46,199 nucleotides of DNA from Lachnospiraceae bacterium (GCA_015057615.1 SVEA01000150.1:1-46199); one strand, 5' to 3'; shown: positions 26,016 through 34,121, numbered from the stretch's first letter. Numbers and translations are program-made. Notes: a model not told the origin generated them from the letters alone.

Positions 26016-26141
26016 GAAGTTCTCCGAACTTCCCTATAACATAGAAAGCACTCCGTGCAGGATGCGCACTCGCACGTTAGGTATATGCTGGTTTTGCCAA
26101 CTGCGCTCGGTGCGAGAATGTGCCAAGGCACATTCTTTTTC
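26008..26141 (+). repeat. Multi-hairpin element R1, candidate structured RNA
   Basis: H1 is a 15-bp perfect stem with a 3-nt loop (26008-26022, 26026-26040). A conserved block GATGCGCACTCGCACGTTAG (26061-26080) follows, then GTAT. A long-range helix pairs CTCGCAC (26069-26075) with GTGCGAG (26110-26116). H3 is AGAATGTGCC (26115-26124) with GGCACATTCT (26127-26136), ending in TTTTT. A second copy at 41907 keeps the same helices with changed sequence. Confidence 0.7.
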
Positions 26142-26186
26142 ACTTTATAGGAAAATGCTCCATTCACCGTAACCCATAATTATAAG

Positions 26187-26214
26187 CGCCTGCACAGGTG
26201 CAGGCGCTTGAAGT
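26187..26214. repeat. Hairpin near the 3' end of the IS91-like element
   Basis: AAGCGCCTGCAC and GTGCAGGCGCTT form a nearly perfect stem. It lies downstream of the transposase and its accessory ORF, where IS91-family elements carry a hairpin at their origin end. Assignment as the element end is inference. Confidence 0.45.
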
Positions 26215-26227
26215 AGACGATGGCAGA

Positions 26228-26404
26228 TTAGAAGATATAAAAGCCTTCTTCTCCGATATCGTCATCAAGGTCATCGTCTTCATGAAGAAAATAATCCATG
26301 TCCAGAAGGTCGTTATCACTCATGCTTCTTACATCATCAGCAGTCATTCCTTCAGGAGGATTTTGAATATATTTATTTCTAATTTCCTCTGTATGATTGT
26401 TCAT
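26228..26404 (-). CDS. Small acidic accessory protein of the IS91-like element
   Basis: 58-aa acidic protein (MNNHTEEIRNKYIQNPPEGM..., C-terminus rich in Asp and Glu). GGAGG lies 9 nt before the ATG at 26404 on the minus strand, and the gene begins 58 nt after the transposase stop. The longer frame to 26536 runs back into the transposase gene and is unlikely. The strong ribosome site and position suggest a true passenger gene. No family recognised; a DNA-mimic or regulatory role would be speculation. Confidence 0.6.
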   Translation of the reverse strand: MNNHTEEIRNKYIQNPPEGMTADDVRSMSDNDLLDMDYFLHEDDDLDDDIGEEGFYIF

Positions 26405-26462
26405 ATAGTTGTCCTCCGTTTTTGATTTCATTTTACCACAGACGGAGTAACTGTGAAAGAAT

Positions 26463-27620
26463 TTATGCAGAAGCAGGAGAACGGCAGCCTTTGGCTTTTG
26501 CCATAACCTTCTTATACATTTCATCCAGAGGAACACGCTTGTGATTATAATAGAGTTCTAATAAACTCATAGTATTACCACAACAGGGACATTTGAGAGG
26601 GTCATAACCAAAGGAGGTTAAGATACATTCCCTCCATTTGTTAAAGGAAAGATAAATGCCATGCTTTTCTTTTGCAATAGCATGATTAAGTTTTTTATCA
26701 GATTCACGATGTCTAGCATATAGACCATAGTAACGTATCATTTTGAAATGTTTTTCAGGAATGTGTTGGATAAGACGCTTTATGAATTCGAGAACAGGAA
26801 TGGTTTCGACAACAAGTTCTTCATCCTCATGACGGTTGTAGTGAAAGGTAACATTTTCCCCATCATAGTTGTCAATACGAGAGGAGGCAATAACCGGTCT
26901 TCCAAGGTAACGACCAATGTATTTAATCACAGCACCGGGTTTACATTTATTTGGTTTTGCATAGACATAGAATCCATTTTTATGATTTTTATATATAGAG
27001 GATTTTACTTTTTTAAAGGAAGTGTCTAGATATTTTTGTAATTCATTAAGGAGTGCTGTTTGGAAGGCATCACGCATGAATCTGTAGTTGAAATGAGTCT
27101 TGTTTCGCCAGAGGCCACTATTACCTAAGCCTCCCTCTGAAAGAAGGCAATGAATATGAGGATTCCACTTTAGGTCTCTTCCAAATGTATGAAGGACACA
27201 TATAAATCCTGGTGTAAATGCTTCGCGTTTATTATTCTTGTAAAACATGCGATGAATAACGCTGTTGACAGCAGAAAACAAACAGTTTAGAAGACTGCGA
27301 TCTTGAAGAAAGAAGGGTCGAAGTTCTTCTGCAATAGTAAAAACACAGTGACGATGCTGAACATTAATAATTTTAAAAGACATGGAGGTGGTACGGTCAA
27401 TGGAATATTTATTTCCACAGGTAGGACAGAATCTACTATGGCAACGAAAAGGAACAAACTTTAGGTTACCACATTTTGTACAACCGTACATGGCACCACC
27501 GTAAGAAGGGTCACCACAATTAAGCATCTTCTCTACATTTTCAACAACAGAACTTCGAGGATGCAAAATATATAACATTTCTTCGTAATGGTTATTAAAA
27601 ATCTTTTGTAATATGTTCAT
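26463..27620 (-). CDS. IS91-family transposase (HUH, Y2 type)
   Basis: About 385-aa rolling-circle transposase. The N-terminal zinc-binding region has CTKCGN and HSRFCPTCGNKYS. The HUH metal motif is in WNPHIHCLLSEGG. The two catalytic tyrosines lie in KYIGRYLGRPVI, spaced by four residues. A further CPCCG pair is near the C-terminus. All are hallmarks of IS91/IS801-type Y2 enzymes. An upstream TTG at 27638 is in frame, but the ATG at 27620 is the more likely start; neither has a strong ribosome site. The reading frame is intact, so the element may be active. Confidence 0.9.
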   Translation of the reverse strand: MNILQKIFNNHYEEMLYILHPRSSVVENVEKMLNCGDPSYGGAMYGCTKCGNLKFVPFRCHSRFCPTCGNKYSIDRTTSMSFKIINVQHRHCVFTIAEELRPFFLQDRSLLNCLFSAVNSVIHRMFYKNNKREAFTPGFICVLHTFGRDLKWNPHIHCLLSEGGLGNSGLWRNKTHFNYRFMRDAFQTALLNELQKYLDTSFKKVKSSIYKNHKNGFYVYAKPNKCKPGAVIKYIGRYLGRPVIASSRIDNYDGENVTFHYNRHEDEELVVETIPVLEFIKRLIQHIPEKHFKMIRYYGLYARHRESDKKLNHAIAKEKHGIYLSFNKWRECILTSFGYDPLKCPCCGNTMSLLELYYNHKRVPLDEMYKKVMAKAKGCRSPASA

Positions 27621-27664
27621 AATACCATTATGAAACAAAGAGGCACAAAAATAAACCCCTAATT

Positions 27665-27715
27665 CCCCTCATGAATGAGGGGCAAGGGGAGTTGAAGTGT
27701 CGAAGACACTTTTTT
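27665..27715. terminator. Hairpin pair upstream of the IS91 transposase
   Basis: CCCCTCAT with ATGAGGGG (27665-27672, 27675-27682), then AAGTGTC with GACACTT (27695-27701, 27705-27711) and a T-run to 27715. The second reads as a plus-strand terminator and could shield the transposase side of the element. Confidence 0.5.
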
Positions 27716-27826
27716 ATGATAAATATCATTTATATAGAAGAAGTAAAGGTTGGAAAGTTCTACATTCGATTGTATATTTTGGATTTCGCATCATAACAAT
27801 ATAGACTAGACGGAAAATATTATTAT

Positions 27827-27913
27827 TCATAGATGATAAGAGTGTCAAAAGCCTTCCTGACAAATGGATGAAGTTGGTTTATAAATCGGATTTTGACACT
27901 TGAATCATAGATG
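27827..27913. mobile_element. 69-bp mini foldback element, copy E
   Basis: Only the two termini remain. The left reads ATAAGAGTGTCAAAAGCC and the right ends GGATTTTGACACTTGAA (27836-27904). A 9-bp direct repeat TCATAGATG flanks it (27827-27835 and 27905-27913). It is an internally deleted relative of the 290-bp elements, inserted 30 bp before the ABC permease ribosome site. Confidence 0.85.
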
Positions 27914-27942
27914 CGGATGAATAAGAGGCAGGAGGTAATAAA

Positions 27943-28641
27943 TTGAATTGGGCAGAGAAATTATATCAATCCTTTTATAATGCCATCATACCGGATCAAC
28001 GTTATCTAGCCTATTTGGAAGGCTTGAAGGTAACGCTGTTAATTTCGTTTTTTGCGATTCTTCTCGGTATTGCAATTGGCATTCTGGTTGCGGTTTTGAG
28101 TGTAACTGCGGCGAATTATAAAATGAAATGGCTGAATATCCTATGCGGTATTTATATAAATGTGATCCGCGGAACCCCTTTGATGGTACAGCTATTAATT
28201 ATATATAATCTGATTTTCACATCGAGAAATACGAATGAGCTTGTTGTAGGTGCGGTTTGTTTTGGTATTAACTCTGGAGCATACGTATCCGAAATCATCC
28301 GGGCGGGGATTGAATCCATCGACTGCGGACAGATGGAAGCCGGAAGATCGTTAGGACTTGATTATCTACAGACCATGCGTCTGATTGTTTTACCCCAGGC
28401 GGTTAAGAATATTCTGCCTGCACTGGGCAACGAATTTATTACACTGATCAAAGAGACCTCCGTTGCAAGTGTTATCGCAGTTACGGATTTAACGAAGGCA
28501 GCGCAATACATCGGTTCCAGAACGTGGGATATTCTTCCACCACTGCTGATCGCGGCTGCCTGCTATTTAATTATGGTGCTGGGATTTTCCAAGCTGTTAT
28601 CTGTTTTTGAGAGGAGGTTATCAAAAGGTGATCGTCATTAA
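27943..28641 (+). CDS. Polar amino-acid ABC transporter permease
   Basis: 232-aa inner-membrane permease of the HisMQ/GlnP type, with about five membrane segments. The EAA loop that contacts the ATPase is seen as [39 protein letters not shown]. The N-terminal [15 protein letters not shown] is typical. It starts at TTG 27943, 7 nt after GGAGG. It overlaps the ATPase gene by 14 nt. No solute-binding protein gene lies next to it, so the substrate (often glutamine, cystine or arginine) cannot be named. Confidence 0.92.
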   Translation: MNWAEKLYQSFYNAIIPDQRYLAYLEGLKVTLLISFFAILLGIAIGILVAVLSVTAANYKMKWLNILCGIYINVIRGTPLMVQLLIIYNLIFTSRNTNELVVGAVCFGINSGAYVSEIIRAGIESIDCGQMEAGRSLGLDYLQTMRLIVLPQAVKNILPALGNEFITLIKETSVASVIAVTDLTKAAQYIGSRTWDILPPLLIAAACYLIMVLGFSKLLSVFERRLSKGDRH

Positions 28642-29350
28642 AAATCTGAAAAAATCCTTTGGGGATCATATGGTCTTAAATGGAATCAATGAAACGATCC
28701 AAAAGGGGGAGAAGGTTGTTGTAATCGGCCCGTCCGGATCGGGAAAATCAACCTTTTTACGCTGCCTTAATCTGTTAGAAATACCGACCGAAGGTGACAT
28801 CTGGTTTGAAGATAAAAATATTACGGATAAGAAGACAAACATCAATCTTCTCCGCCGAAAGATGGGTATGGTATTTCAGCAGTTTAACCTATTTCCGCAT
28901 TTGACCGTGAAGGAGAACATAACCCTGTCCCCGGTTAAGTTAGGTCTTATGACAAAGGAAGAGGCAAATCGCAAAGCATTGGAGCTATTAGACAGAATCG
29001 GGCTAACCGAGAAAGCCGATGCTTATCCGAACCAATTATCCGGCGGGCAGAAGCAGAGAATAGCAATCATCCGGGCATTGGCTATGAATCCGGATATGAT
29101 GCTGTTTGATGAGCCTACCTCCGCATTGGATCCGGAAATGGTTGGAGAAGTGTTAGATCTCATGACCCAGCTTGCCGAAGAAGGGATGACCATGGTTGTT
29201 GTGACACATGAGATGCAATTTGCGAAGAAGGTAGCTACCAGAGTTTTATTTATGGATGAGGGAAGGATCGTTGAGCAGAATTCACCCCAGGAATTTTTTG
29301 AAAGCCCCACCAATCCGCGTCTTCAGGAATTCCTCTCCAAGGTGCTATAA
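28628..29350 (+). CDS. Polar amino-acid ABC transporter ATPase
   Basis: 240-aa ATPase of the GlnQ/HisP class. Walker [11 protein letters not shown]-loop [12 protein letters not shown], signature LSGGQKQR, Walker [15 protein letters not shown] and the switch His in VVVTHEMQF are intact. The longest frame begins at a TTG at 28607, but AGGAGGT (28612-28618) and the GTG at 28628 fit the family start ([12 protein letters not shown]). It is translationally coupled to the permease by overlap. Two hairpins at 29422-29442 and 29510-29542 end the unit. Confidence 0.95.
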   Translation: MIVIKNLKKSFGDHMVLNGINETIQKGEKVVVIGPSGSGKSTFLRCLNLLEIPTEGDIWFEDKNITDKKTNINLLRRKMGMVFQQFNLFPHLTVKENITLSPVKLGLMTKEEANRKALELLDRIGLTEKADAYPNQLSGGQKQRIAIIRALAMNPDMMLFDEPTSALDPEMVGEVLDLMTQLAEEGMTMVVVTHEMQFAKKVATRVLFMDEGRIVEQNSPQEFFESPTNPRLQEFLSKVL

Positions 29351-29421
29351 TATTCACCCTGCGTGAAACTCATAAAGGTCTTGCGATTGCATATCGTTCT
29401 TTCATAAAGCTCTGGATAATG

Positions 29422-29446
29422 GGATGCTTTCTGAACGCATCCTTTA
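29422..29446 (+). terminator. Weak terminator after the ABC genes
   Basis: GGATGC (29422-29427) with GCATCC (29437-29442), followed by TTTATAAT. Confidence 0.45.
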
Positions 29447-29509
29447 TAATAATCGTTATATGATAAAGGTGAGCTTAATGTATAGGGAAACCATTTTTGA
29501 TGAGAAACG

Positions 29510-29542
29510 GCTGCCGCAGCATGATGTGTGGCAGCTTTTTTT
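29510..29542 (+). terminator. Terminator upstream of the aspartate-family operon
   Basis: GCTGCC (29510-29515) with GGCAGC (29530-29535), then seven T. Confidence 0.8.
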
Positions 29543-29569
29543 GCAAGGTGCTTTTGCTTCTATAATTTT

Positions 29570-29592
29570 GATTTAAGTTTGACACTCAAATC
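29570..29592. repeat. Foldback-element remnant (fused termini)
   Basis: GATTTAAG directly abuts TTTGACACTCAAATC, so only the outermost bases of both MITE ends are left. Confidence 0.55.
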
Positions 29593-29612
29593 AATTATGA
29601 ACAATTTTTCGG

Positions 29613-29641
29613 TTGCAAATTGTAGAAAGATGTGGTAGTAT
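29613..29641 (+). promoter_or_regulatory. Promoter of the ACT-hom operon, overlapping a palindrome
   Basis: TTGCAA (29613-29618), 17-bp spacer, TAGTAT (29636-29641). An 8-bp inverted repeat, AGAAAGAT with ATCTTTCT, spans the -10 box and could be an operator. Confidence 0.65.
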
Positions 29642-29711
29642 ATCTTTCTATGAAAGACAGGTGTGCTTGTGATACATACAAACAAGGGGCAAATTATCGG
29701 AGGTAATCTAA

Positions 29712-30152
29712 ATGGATGGAGATAAGTATTTTATTGTGAAAGGAAAGGCACTCCCTGAGGTGCTTCTTAAGGTTGTAGAAGCAAAGAGACTTCTGGATTC
29801 GGAACGGGCTATGACGGTGCAGGAAGCAACGGATGCCGTGGAGATCAGCAGAAGCTCCTTTTATAAATACCGGGATGAGATTTTCCCGTTTCATGAAAAC
29901 ACGAGAGGGAAAACAATAACGATTATGCTTCAAATGGATGATGAGCCCGGACTGCTATCCAGGGTTTTAAGCCAGGTGGCAAAAAATGAAGCTAATATTC
30001 TTACGATACATCAAACTATTCCGGTCAACGGAATTGCGCTCGTGACGTTAAGTATGGAGATTGATGCCAAGACCGGCAGCACCTCCACATTAATGGAGGA
30101 AATCGAATCGGAGGATGGCATTCATTTTGTCAAAATCGTTTCCAGAGAGTAA
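29712..30152 (+). CDS. ACT-domain protein of the UPF0735/PheB family
   Basis: 146-aa protein. An N-terminal helical, helix-turn-helix-like part (about residues 25-60, TVQEATDAVEISRSSFYKYRD) is followed by a C-terminal ACT domain (about 70-146, MDDEPGLLSRVLSQVAKNEANILTIHQ). ACT domains bind amino acids. The family is usually annotated UPF0735/PheB and often sits before hom, as here. It may sense threonine or another aspartate-family product and regulate the operon (inference). CGGAGG lies before the ATG. Confidence 0.88.
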   Translation: MDGDKYFIVKGKALPEVLLKVVEAKRLLDSERAMTVQEATDAVEISRSSFYKYRDEIFPFHENTRGKTITIMLQMDDEPGLLSRVLSQVAKNEANILTIHQTIPVNGIALVTLSMEIDAKTGSTSTLMEEIESEDGIHFVKIVSRE

Positions 30153-30215
30153 TATAGGCATAGGAATAAAGACAAAAAACTAGATCGCTAGACAAGAAAT
30201 GGAGGAACAATCATC

Positions 30216-31436
30216 ATGATAAATATTGCAGTCTTAGGATATGGCACGATCGGCAGTGGTGTTGTAGAAGTGTTAAATACCAATGGCGATAGTATAGCCA
30301 AACGAGCCGGGGATCAGATACAGGTGAAATACGTTTTGGACAGAAAGGAATTTCCCGGAGATCCTATTATGGAGAAACTGGTTTCGGACGTTCAGGTGAT
30401 CTTAGATGATCCGGAGGTAAAAATTGTTGTAGAAGTGATGGGTGGAGTAGAACCTGCTTTTACTTTTGTGAAATCAGCTCTGCTAAAGGGTAAGAGTGTA
30501 GTGACTTCCAATAAGGAGCTGGTTGCAAAGCACGGTGCCAAGCTGCTTAATATGGCAAAGGAAAGAAACCTAAACTTCTTATTTGAAGCCAGCGTAGGCG
30601 GGGGTATTCCGATTATCCGACCATTAAATCAATCTCTGACTGCAGATGAAATCGTTGAAATAACTGGTATCTTGAATGGAACGACGAACTACATCCTATC
30701 GAAGATGAGTGATGAGGGGCTGGAATTTGATACGGCATTAAAGGATGCACAGGATCGGGGCTATGCGGAGCGCAATCCGGCTGCGGATATCGAAGGCTAT
30801 GATTCTTGCAGAAAGATTGCCATTTTATCCTCCCTTGCGTATGGGATGCAGGTGGATTTTGAGGATATCTATACGGAAGGAATTACGCAGATTACCGATA
30901 CGGATATAAAATATGCCAAGGCAATGGGGGCAAGAGTAAAGCTGTTTGCAACGAGTGTCCGTGAAAATGAGGATCATGTCTATGCAATGGTGGCTCCCAT
31001 GATGATCAAAGCTGACCATCCGCTGTTTAGCGTAAACGATGTGTTTAACGGCATCTTTGTCCGGGGAAATGTGATCGGCGATGTGATGTTCTATGGAAGC
31101 GGAGCAGGAAAGCTTCCCACAGCCAGCGCAGTCGTAGCGGATGTCGTGGATGCCGCAAAGCATATGAATAAGAATATATGGACGATTTGGAGCAGTAAGA
31201 AATTAGAGCTTGCGGATATCAATCAGGTAAAACACAGATTCTTTGTCCGTGTGGAAGGAAACAGCGATTCGATAAAGAAGAAAGTCAAAGATTTATTCGG
31301 AGGCATAAAAGAAGTTACAGCCGATCATATTGAAAATGAATATGCATTCCTGACCTCACTACTGGAGGAGCAGGAGATGAAGGACCTAAGAGAAAAACTT
31401 CCTGAGATTCGTAGCACAATCCGGGTAAGGTTTTAG
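30216..31436 (+). CDS. hom: Homoserine dehydrogenase
   Basis: 406-aa enzyme reducing aspartate semialdehyde to homoserine. The NAD(P)-binding GYGTIGSGVVEVL starts near residue 8. SNKELVAKHG, the catalytic EASVGGGIPIIRPL and NGTTNYIL, and the DVEG-like ADIEGYDSCRKIAILS segment follow. A C-terminal ACT domain (about 335-406) probably gives threonine feedback. GGAGG lies before the ATG. It is 63 nt after the ACT regulator gene and 17 nt before the ApgM-like gene, so clearly operonic. Confidence 0.97.
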   Translation: MINIAVLGYGTIGSGVVEVLNTNGDSIAKRAGDQIQVKYVLDRKEFPGDPIMEKLVSDVQVILDDPEVKIVVEVMGGVEPAFTFVKSALLKGKSVVTSNKELVAKHGAKLLNMAKERNLNFLFEASVGGGIPIIRPLNQSLTADEIVEITGILNGTTNYILSKMSDEGLEFDTALKDAQDRGYAERNPAADIEGYDSCRKIAILSSLAYGMQVDFEDIYTEGITQITDTDIKYAKAMGARVKLFATSVRENEDHVYAMVAPMMIKADHPLFSVNDVFNGIFVRGNVIGDVMFYGSGAGKLPTASAVVADVVDAAKHMNKNIWTIWSSKKLELADINQVKHRFFVRVEGNSDSIKKKVKDLFGGIKEVTADHIENEYAFLTSLLEEQEMKDLREKLPEIRSTIRVRF

Positions 31437-31453
31437 GGAAAGGATTTGATGAT

Positions 31454-32686
31454 ATGAAATATATCGTAATTCTCGGAGACGGTATGGCGGATGAACCCCT
31501 GGCGGAGCTTGCGAATCAAACGCCATTAATGGCTGCAAAAACCCCATGCATGGATTTTCTTGCACCTAAATCCGAAGTTGGTCTTGCCTATACCATTCCG
31601 GAGGGAATGAAGCCCGGTAGTGATACGGCGAACCTGTCGGTGATGGGATACAATCCAAGAAAATACTATACCGGAAGGTCGCCCTTGGAGGCGTTAAGTG
31701 TCGGGGTCGATATGAAAGCCACCGATATCGCTCTTCGCTGCAATATGGTAACATTATCGGAGGAGGAGCTTCCTTACGAAAGCAGGACCATCCTCGATCA
31801 TAGCTCCGGTGAAATAGAAACAGAGGATGCGGCCATTCTGCTGGATGCGGTAAAAAAGGAGCTGGAAAATGACCTTTATAAATTCTATGTCGGAACCAGC
31901 TACCGCCATCTAACGATATGGGATAAGGGCAGTGTGATCGATCTGGTGCCGCCACATGATATCCTTGGGAGGGTGATCGGAGAGTATCTGCCGGAGGATC
32001 GCATCTTAAGAGACATGATGAAGAAAAGTTATGATATTCTTAACAATCATCCGCTCAATTTGAAGCGGAAAGAGGAAGGGCTTCATAAGGCGAATTCCCT
32101 ATGGTTCTGGGGAGCCGGTACAAGGCCTGCCTTAGATCTCTTTGAAGAGAAGAATCATAAGAAAGGTGCCATGATTTCCGCTGTTGATCTTTTAAAGGGC
32201 ATCGCCGTAGGAGCGGGCATGAAGGTGGTTACCGTACCGGGTGCCAACGGAACCCTGCATACGAATTACGAAGGTAAGGCTATGGCAGCGGTGAACGTAC
32301 TTTTGGAAGAGAATTATGACTTTGTATATGTTCATGTAGAGGCACCGGATGAGATGGGACATCAGGGAAATATCAAAAATAAGATTCTATCGATAGAAAA
32401 TCTGGATCAAAGGGTCATTAAAGTTATTATGCAGGAAATGCAGAAGGCAGGAGCAGAATACCGAATGCTTATCATGCCGGATCATCCGACTCCGATTCGA
32501 TGCAGAACCCATACAAGCGATCCGGTTCCGTACATGCTCTACGACAGTACAAGCTCCGTGATGCACAAAAAGGCGCACGAAAATGAGGTTAAAAATGTAC
32601 GAAAATATAATGAGGCTGATGTAAAATTAAGTGGCAATGTAGTAAAGGAAGGATATACTATTATTGATAAGTTATTCGAACGATAA
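31454..32686 (+). CDS. ApgM-like protein, candidate homoserine kinase
   Basis: 410-aa alkaline-phosphatase-superfamily protein of the cofactor-independent mutase group (ApgM, COG3635). It has the metal-site opening VILGDGMADEPL, GSDTANLSVMGYNP with its active-site Ser/Thr, VHVEAPDEMGHQG and MPDHPTPI. Archaeal relatives are true phosphoglycerate mutases. In many clostridia this paralogue lies in threonine operons that lack thrB and has been proposed as an alternative homoserine kinase. The position between hom and lysC, plus a separate GpmI at 23788, favours that role here (inference). A weak GGAAAGG site precedes the ATG. Confidence 0.82.
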   Translation: MKYIVILGDGMADEPLAELANQTPLMAAKTPCMDFLAPKSEVGLAYTIPEGMKPGSDTANLSVMGYNPRKYYTGRSPLEALSVGVDMKATDIALRCNMVTLSEEELPYESRTILDHSSGEIETEDAAILLDAVKKELENDLYKFYVGTSYRHLTIWDKGSVIDLVPPHDILGRVIGEYLPEDRILRDMMKKSYDILNNHPLNLKRKEEGLHKANSLWFWGAGTRPALDLFEEKNHKKGAMISAVDLLKGIAVGAGMKVVTVPGANGTLHTNYEGKAMAAVNVLLEENYDFVYVHVEAPDEMGHQGNIKNKILSIENLDQRVIKVIMQEMQKAGAEYRMLIMPDHPTPIRCRTHTSDPVPYMLYDSTSSVMHKKAHENEVKNVRKYNEADVKLSGNVVKEGYTIIDKLFER

Positions 32687-32706
32687 CTGACTTTTACTTA
32701 TTCTTG

Positions 32707-32775
32707 TACCAAAGCAGCAGAGCTTGAGAAATAAGCGATAAGCAGCTTAATCCTGCTTAAGAAATTAAGTTGGTA
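32707..32775 (+). promoter_or_regulatory. Structured leader before lysC
   Basis: An outer helix TACCAA (32707-32712) with TTGGTA (32770-32775) encloses two hairpins: GCTT (32722-32725) with AAGC (32733-32736), and AAGCAG (32740-32745) with CTGCTT (32753-32758). An alternative pairing of GCTTAAT with ATTAAGT competes. It is too small and lacks the conserved core of the lysine riboswitch. No terminator is seen. Confidence 0.4.
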
Positions 32776-32806
32776 TGCACATAATCTAAAGTATTAGGAG
32801 GCAGCT

Positions 32807-34021
32807 ATGTTAATAGTAAAGAAATTTGGTGGCACATCCGTCGCTGACAAAGAGAGGATTTTTAATGTTGCGAGGCGGATTGCTGAGGACTATAAAAAGG
32901 GTAACGAGATTGTGGTTGTTCTGTCAGCTATGGGGAAGCAGACGGATGTATTACTTGAAATGGCAAGAAATATTAACCCGAAAGCATCCAAGAGAGAAAT
33001 CGATATGCTTCTAACAACCGGGGAGCAGACTTCCGTCGCATTAATGGCAATGGCGCTCAATGCCTTGGACATTCCGGCGGTTTCTTTGAATGCATTTCAA
33101 GTTGCTATGCATACAACCTCTGCATATGGAAATTCTCGTTTAAAGCGAATTGATACGGAAAGAATATCTGTAGAATTAGAAAATAAACGAGTTGTCGTAG
33201 TTACCGGTTTTCAGGGTGTTAACAAAATGGACGATTACACAACGCTCGGACGGGGTGGGTCGGATACAACAGCAGTTGCTTTGGCTGCAGCATTACATGC
33301 AGATACCTGTGAAATATATACGGATGTGGAAGGGGTATATACCGCGGATCCCAGGCTTGTCAGCGACGCCAGAAAACTAAAGGAGATCACCTATGATGAA
33401 ATGCTGGAGATGGCATCCCTTGGTGCCGGTGTGCTGCATAACCGGTCGGTAGAAATGGCGAAAAAATATGGTGTACAGCTTGTGGTTCGTTCAAGCTTAA
33501 ATAATTCGGAAGGTACATTAGTTAAGGAGGAAGTAAAAATGGAAAAAATGCTGGTAAGTGGTGTGGCATCGGATAGAAATACAGCGCGTATTTCAGTTAT
33601 CGGTTTGGAAGATCAACCTGGCGTTGCCTTTAAACTGTTCAATCATTTGGCAAGACATGATGTTAACGTAGATATTATTTTGCAGTCGGTTGGGAGAGAT
33701 GGCACAAAGGATATCAGCTTCACGGTGAATGAGGATGATTTGGAGGAAGCGGTAGCGACCTTAGAAAGACATAGACAGGGCAGTTTAAAGTGCCAGAAAA
33801 TCGATGTGGAAAAAGAGGTGGCAAAGGTCTCCGTTGTCGGTGCTGGAATGATGTCCCATGCCGGTGTAGCGGCTAAGATGTTTGAAGCATTGTATGATGT
33901 AGGGGTCAATATTAAAATGATCTCAACCTCCGAGATCCGGGTTACCGTATTAATTGACGATATCCATGTGGAAAAAGCGATGAATGCCGTGCATGAAAAA
34001 TTCTTCGCTTCACAATTATAA
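32807..34021 (+). CDS. lysC: Aspartokinase
   Basis: 404-aa enzyme making aspartyl phosphate, the first step to lysine, threonine and methionine. The kinase domain begins VKKFGGTSVAD and has LTTGEQTSVALMAMAL, LGRGGSDTTAVALAAAL and the substrate loop YTDVEGVYTADPR. Two C-terminal ACT domains (about residues 265-335 and 345-404, the second starting VSVVGAGMMSHAGV) indicate feedback control. A TAGGAGG site lies before the ATG. It shares the aspartate-family operon with hom, 120 nt after the ApgM-like gene, and a terminator follows. Confidence 0.97.
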   Translation: MLIVKKFGGTSVADKERIFNVARRIAEDYKKGNEIVVVLSAMGKQTDVLLEMARNINPKASKREIDMLLTTGEQTSVALMAMALNALDIPAVSLNAFQVAMHTTSAYGNSRLKRIDTERISVELENKRVVVVTGFQGVNKMDDYTTLGRGGSDTTAVALAAALHADTCEIYTDVEGVYTADPRLVSDARKLKEITYDEMLEMASLGAGVLHNRSVEMAKKYGVQLVVRSSLNNSEGTLVKEEVKMEKMLVSGVASDRNTARISVIGLEDQPGVAFKLFNHLARHDVNVDIILQSVGRDGTKDISFTVNEDDLEEAVATLERHRQGSLKCQKIDVEKEVAKVSVVGAGMMSHAGVAAKMFEALYDVGVNIKMISTSEIRVTVLIDDIHVEKAMNAVHEKFFASQL

Positions 34022-34043
34022 AATAGAATGTCGGTTACGAAAA

Positions 34044-34077
34044 GGGGGGCTGTTCATTTTGAAACAGCCTCTTTTTT
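34044..34077 (+). terminator. Terminator after lysC
   Basis: GGCTGTT (34048-34054) with AACAGCC (34063-34069), then six T. Confidence 0.85.
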
Positions 34078-34121
34078 CGTGATGCAAATGGGCTGTAACA
34101 ACGATTTACCTAGGGTTAACG

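Larger units (their letters stand above)
26187..27715 (-). mobile_element. IS91-like rolling-circle insertion sequence
   Basis: Minus-strand unit with an IS91-type transposase and a small downstream ORF, bordered by a GC-rich hairpin (26187-26214) and, on the other side, hairpins at 27665-27682 and 27695-27711. IS91 elements have no terminal inverted repeats and make no target duplication, so the boundaries are approximate. It is inserted between the R1 repeat and a 69-bp mini-MITE. Confidence 0.75.

Noticed and set aside
26187-27715. IS91-like transposase as the driver of the foldback elements
   Set aside because: IS91 enzymes work by rolling circle without terminal inverted repeats or target duplications, whereas the foldback elements have both.
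32687-32806. Lysine riboswitch before lysC
   Set aside because: The gap is only 120 bp and lacks the conserved L-box core; only a small three-helix leader is seen.
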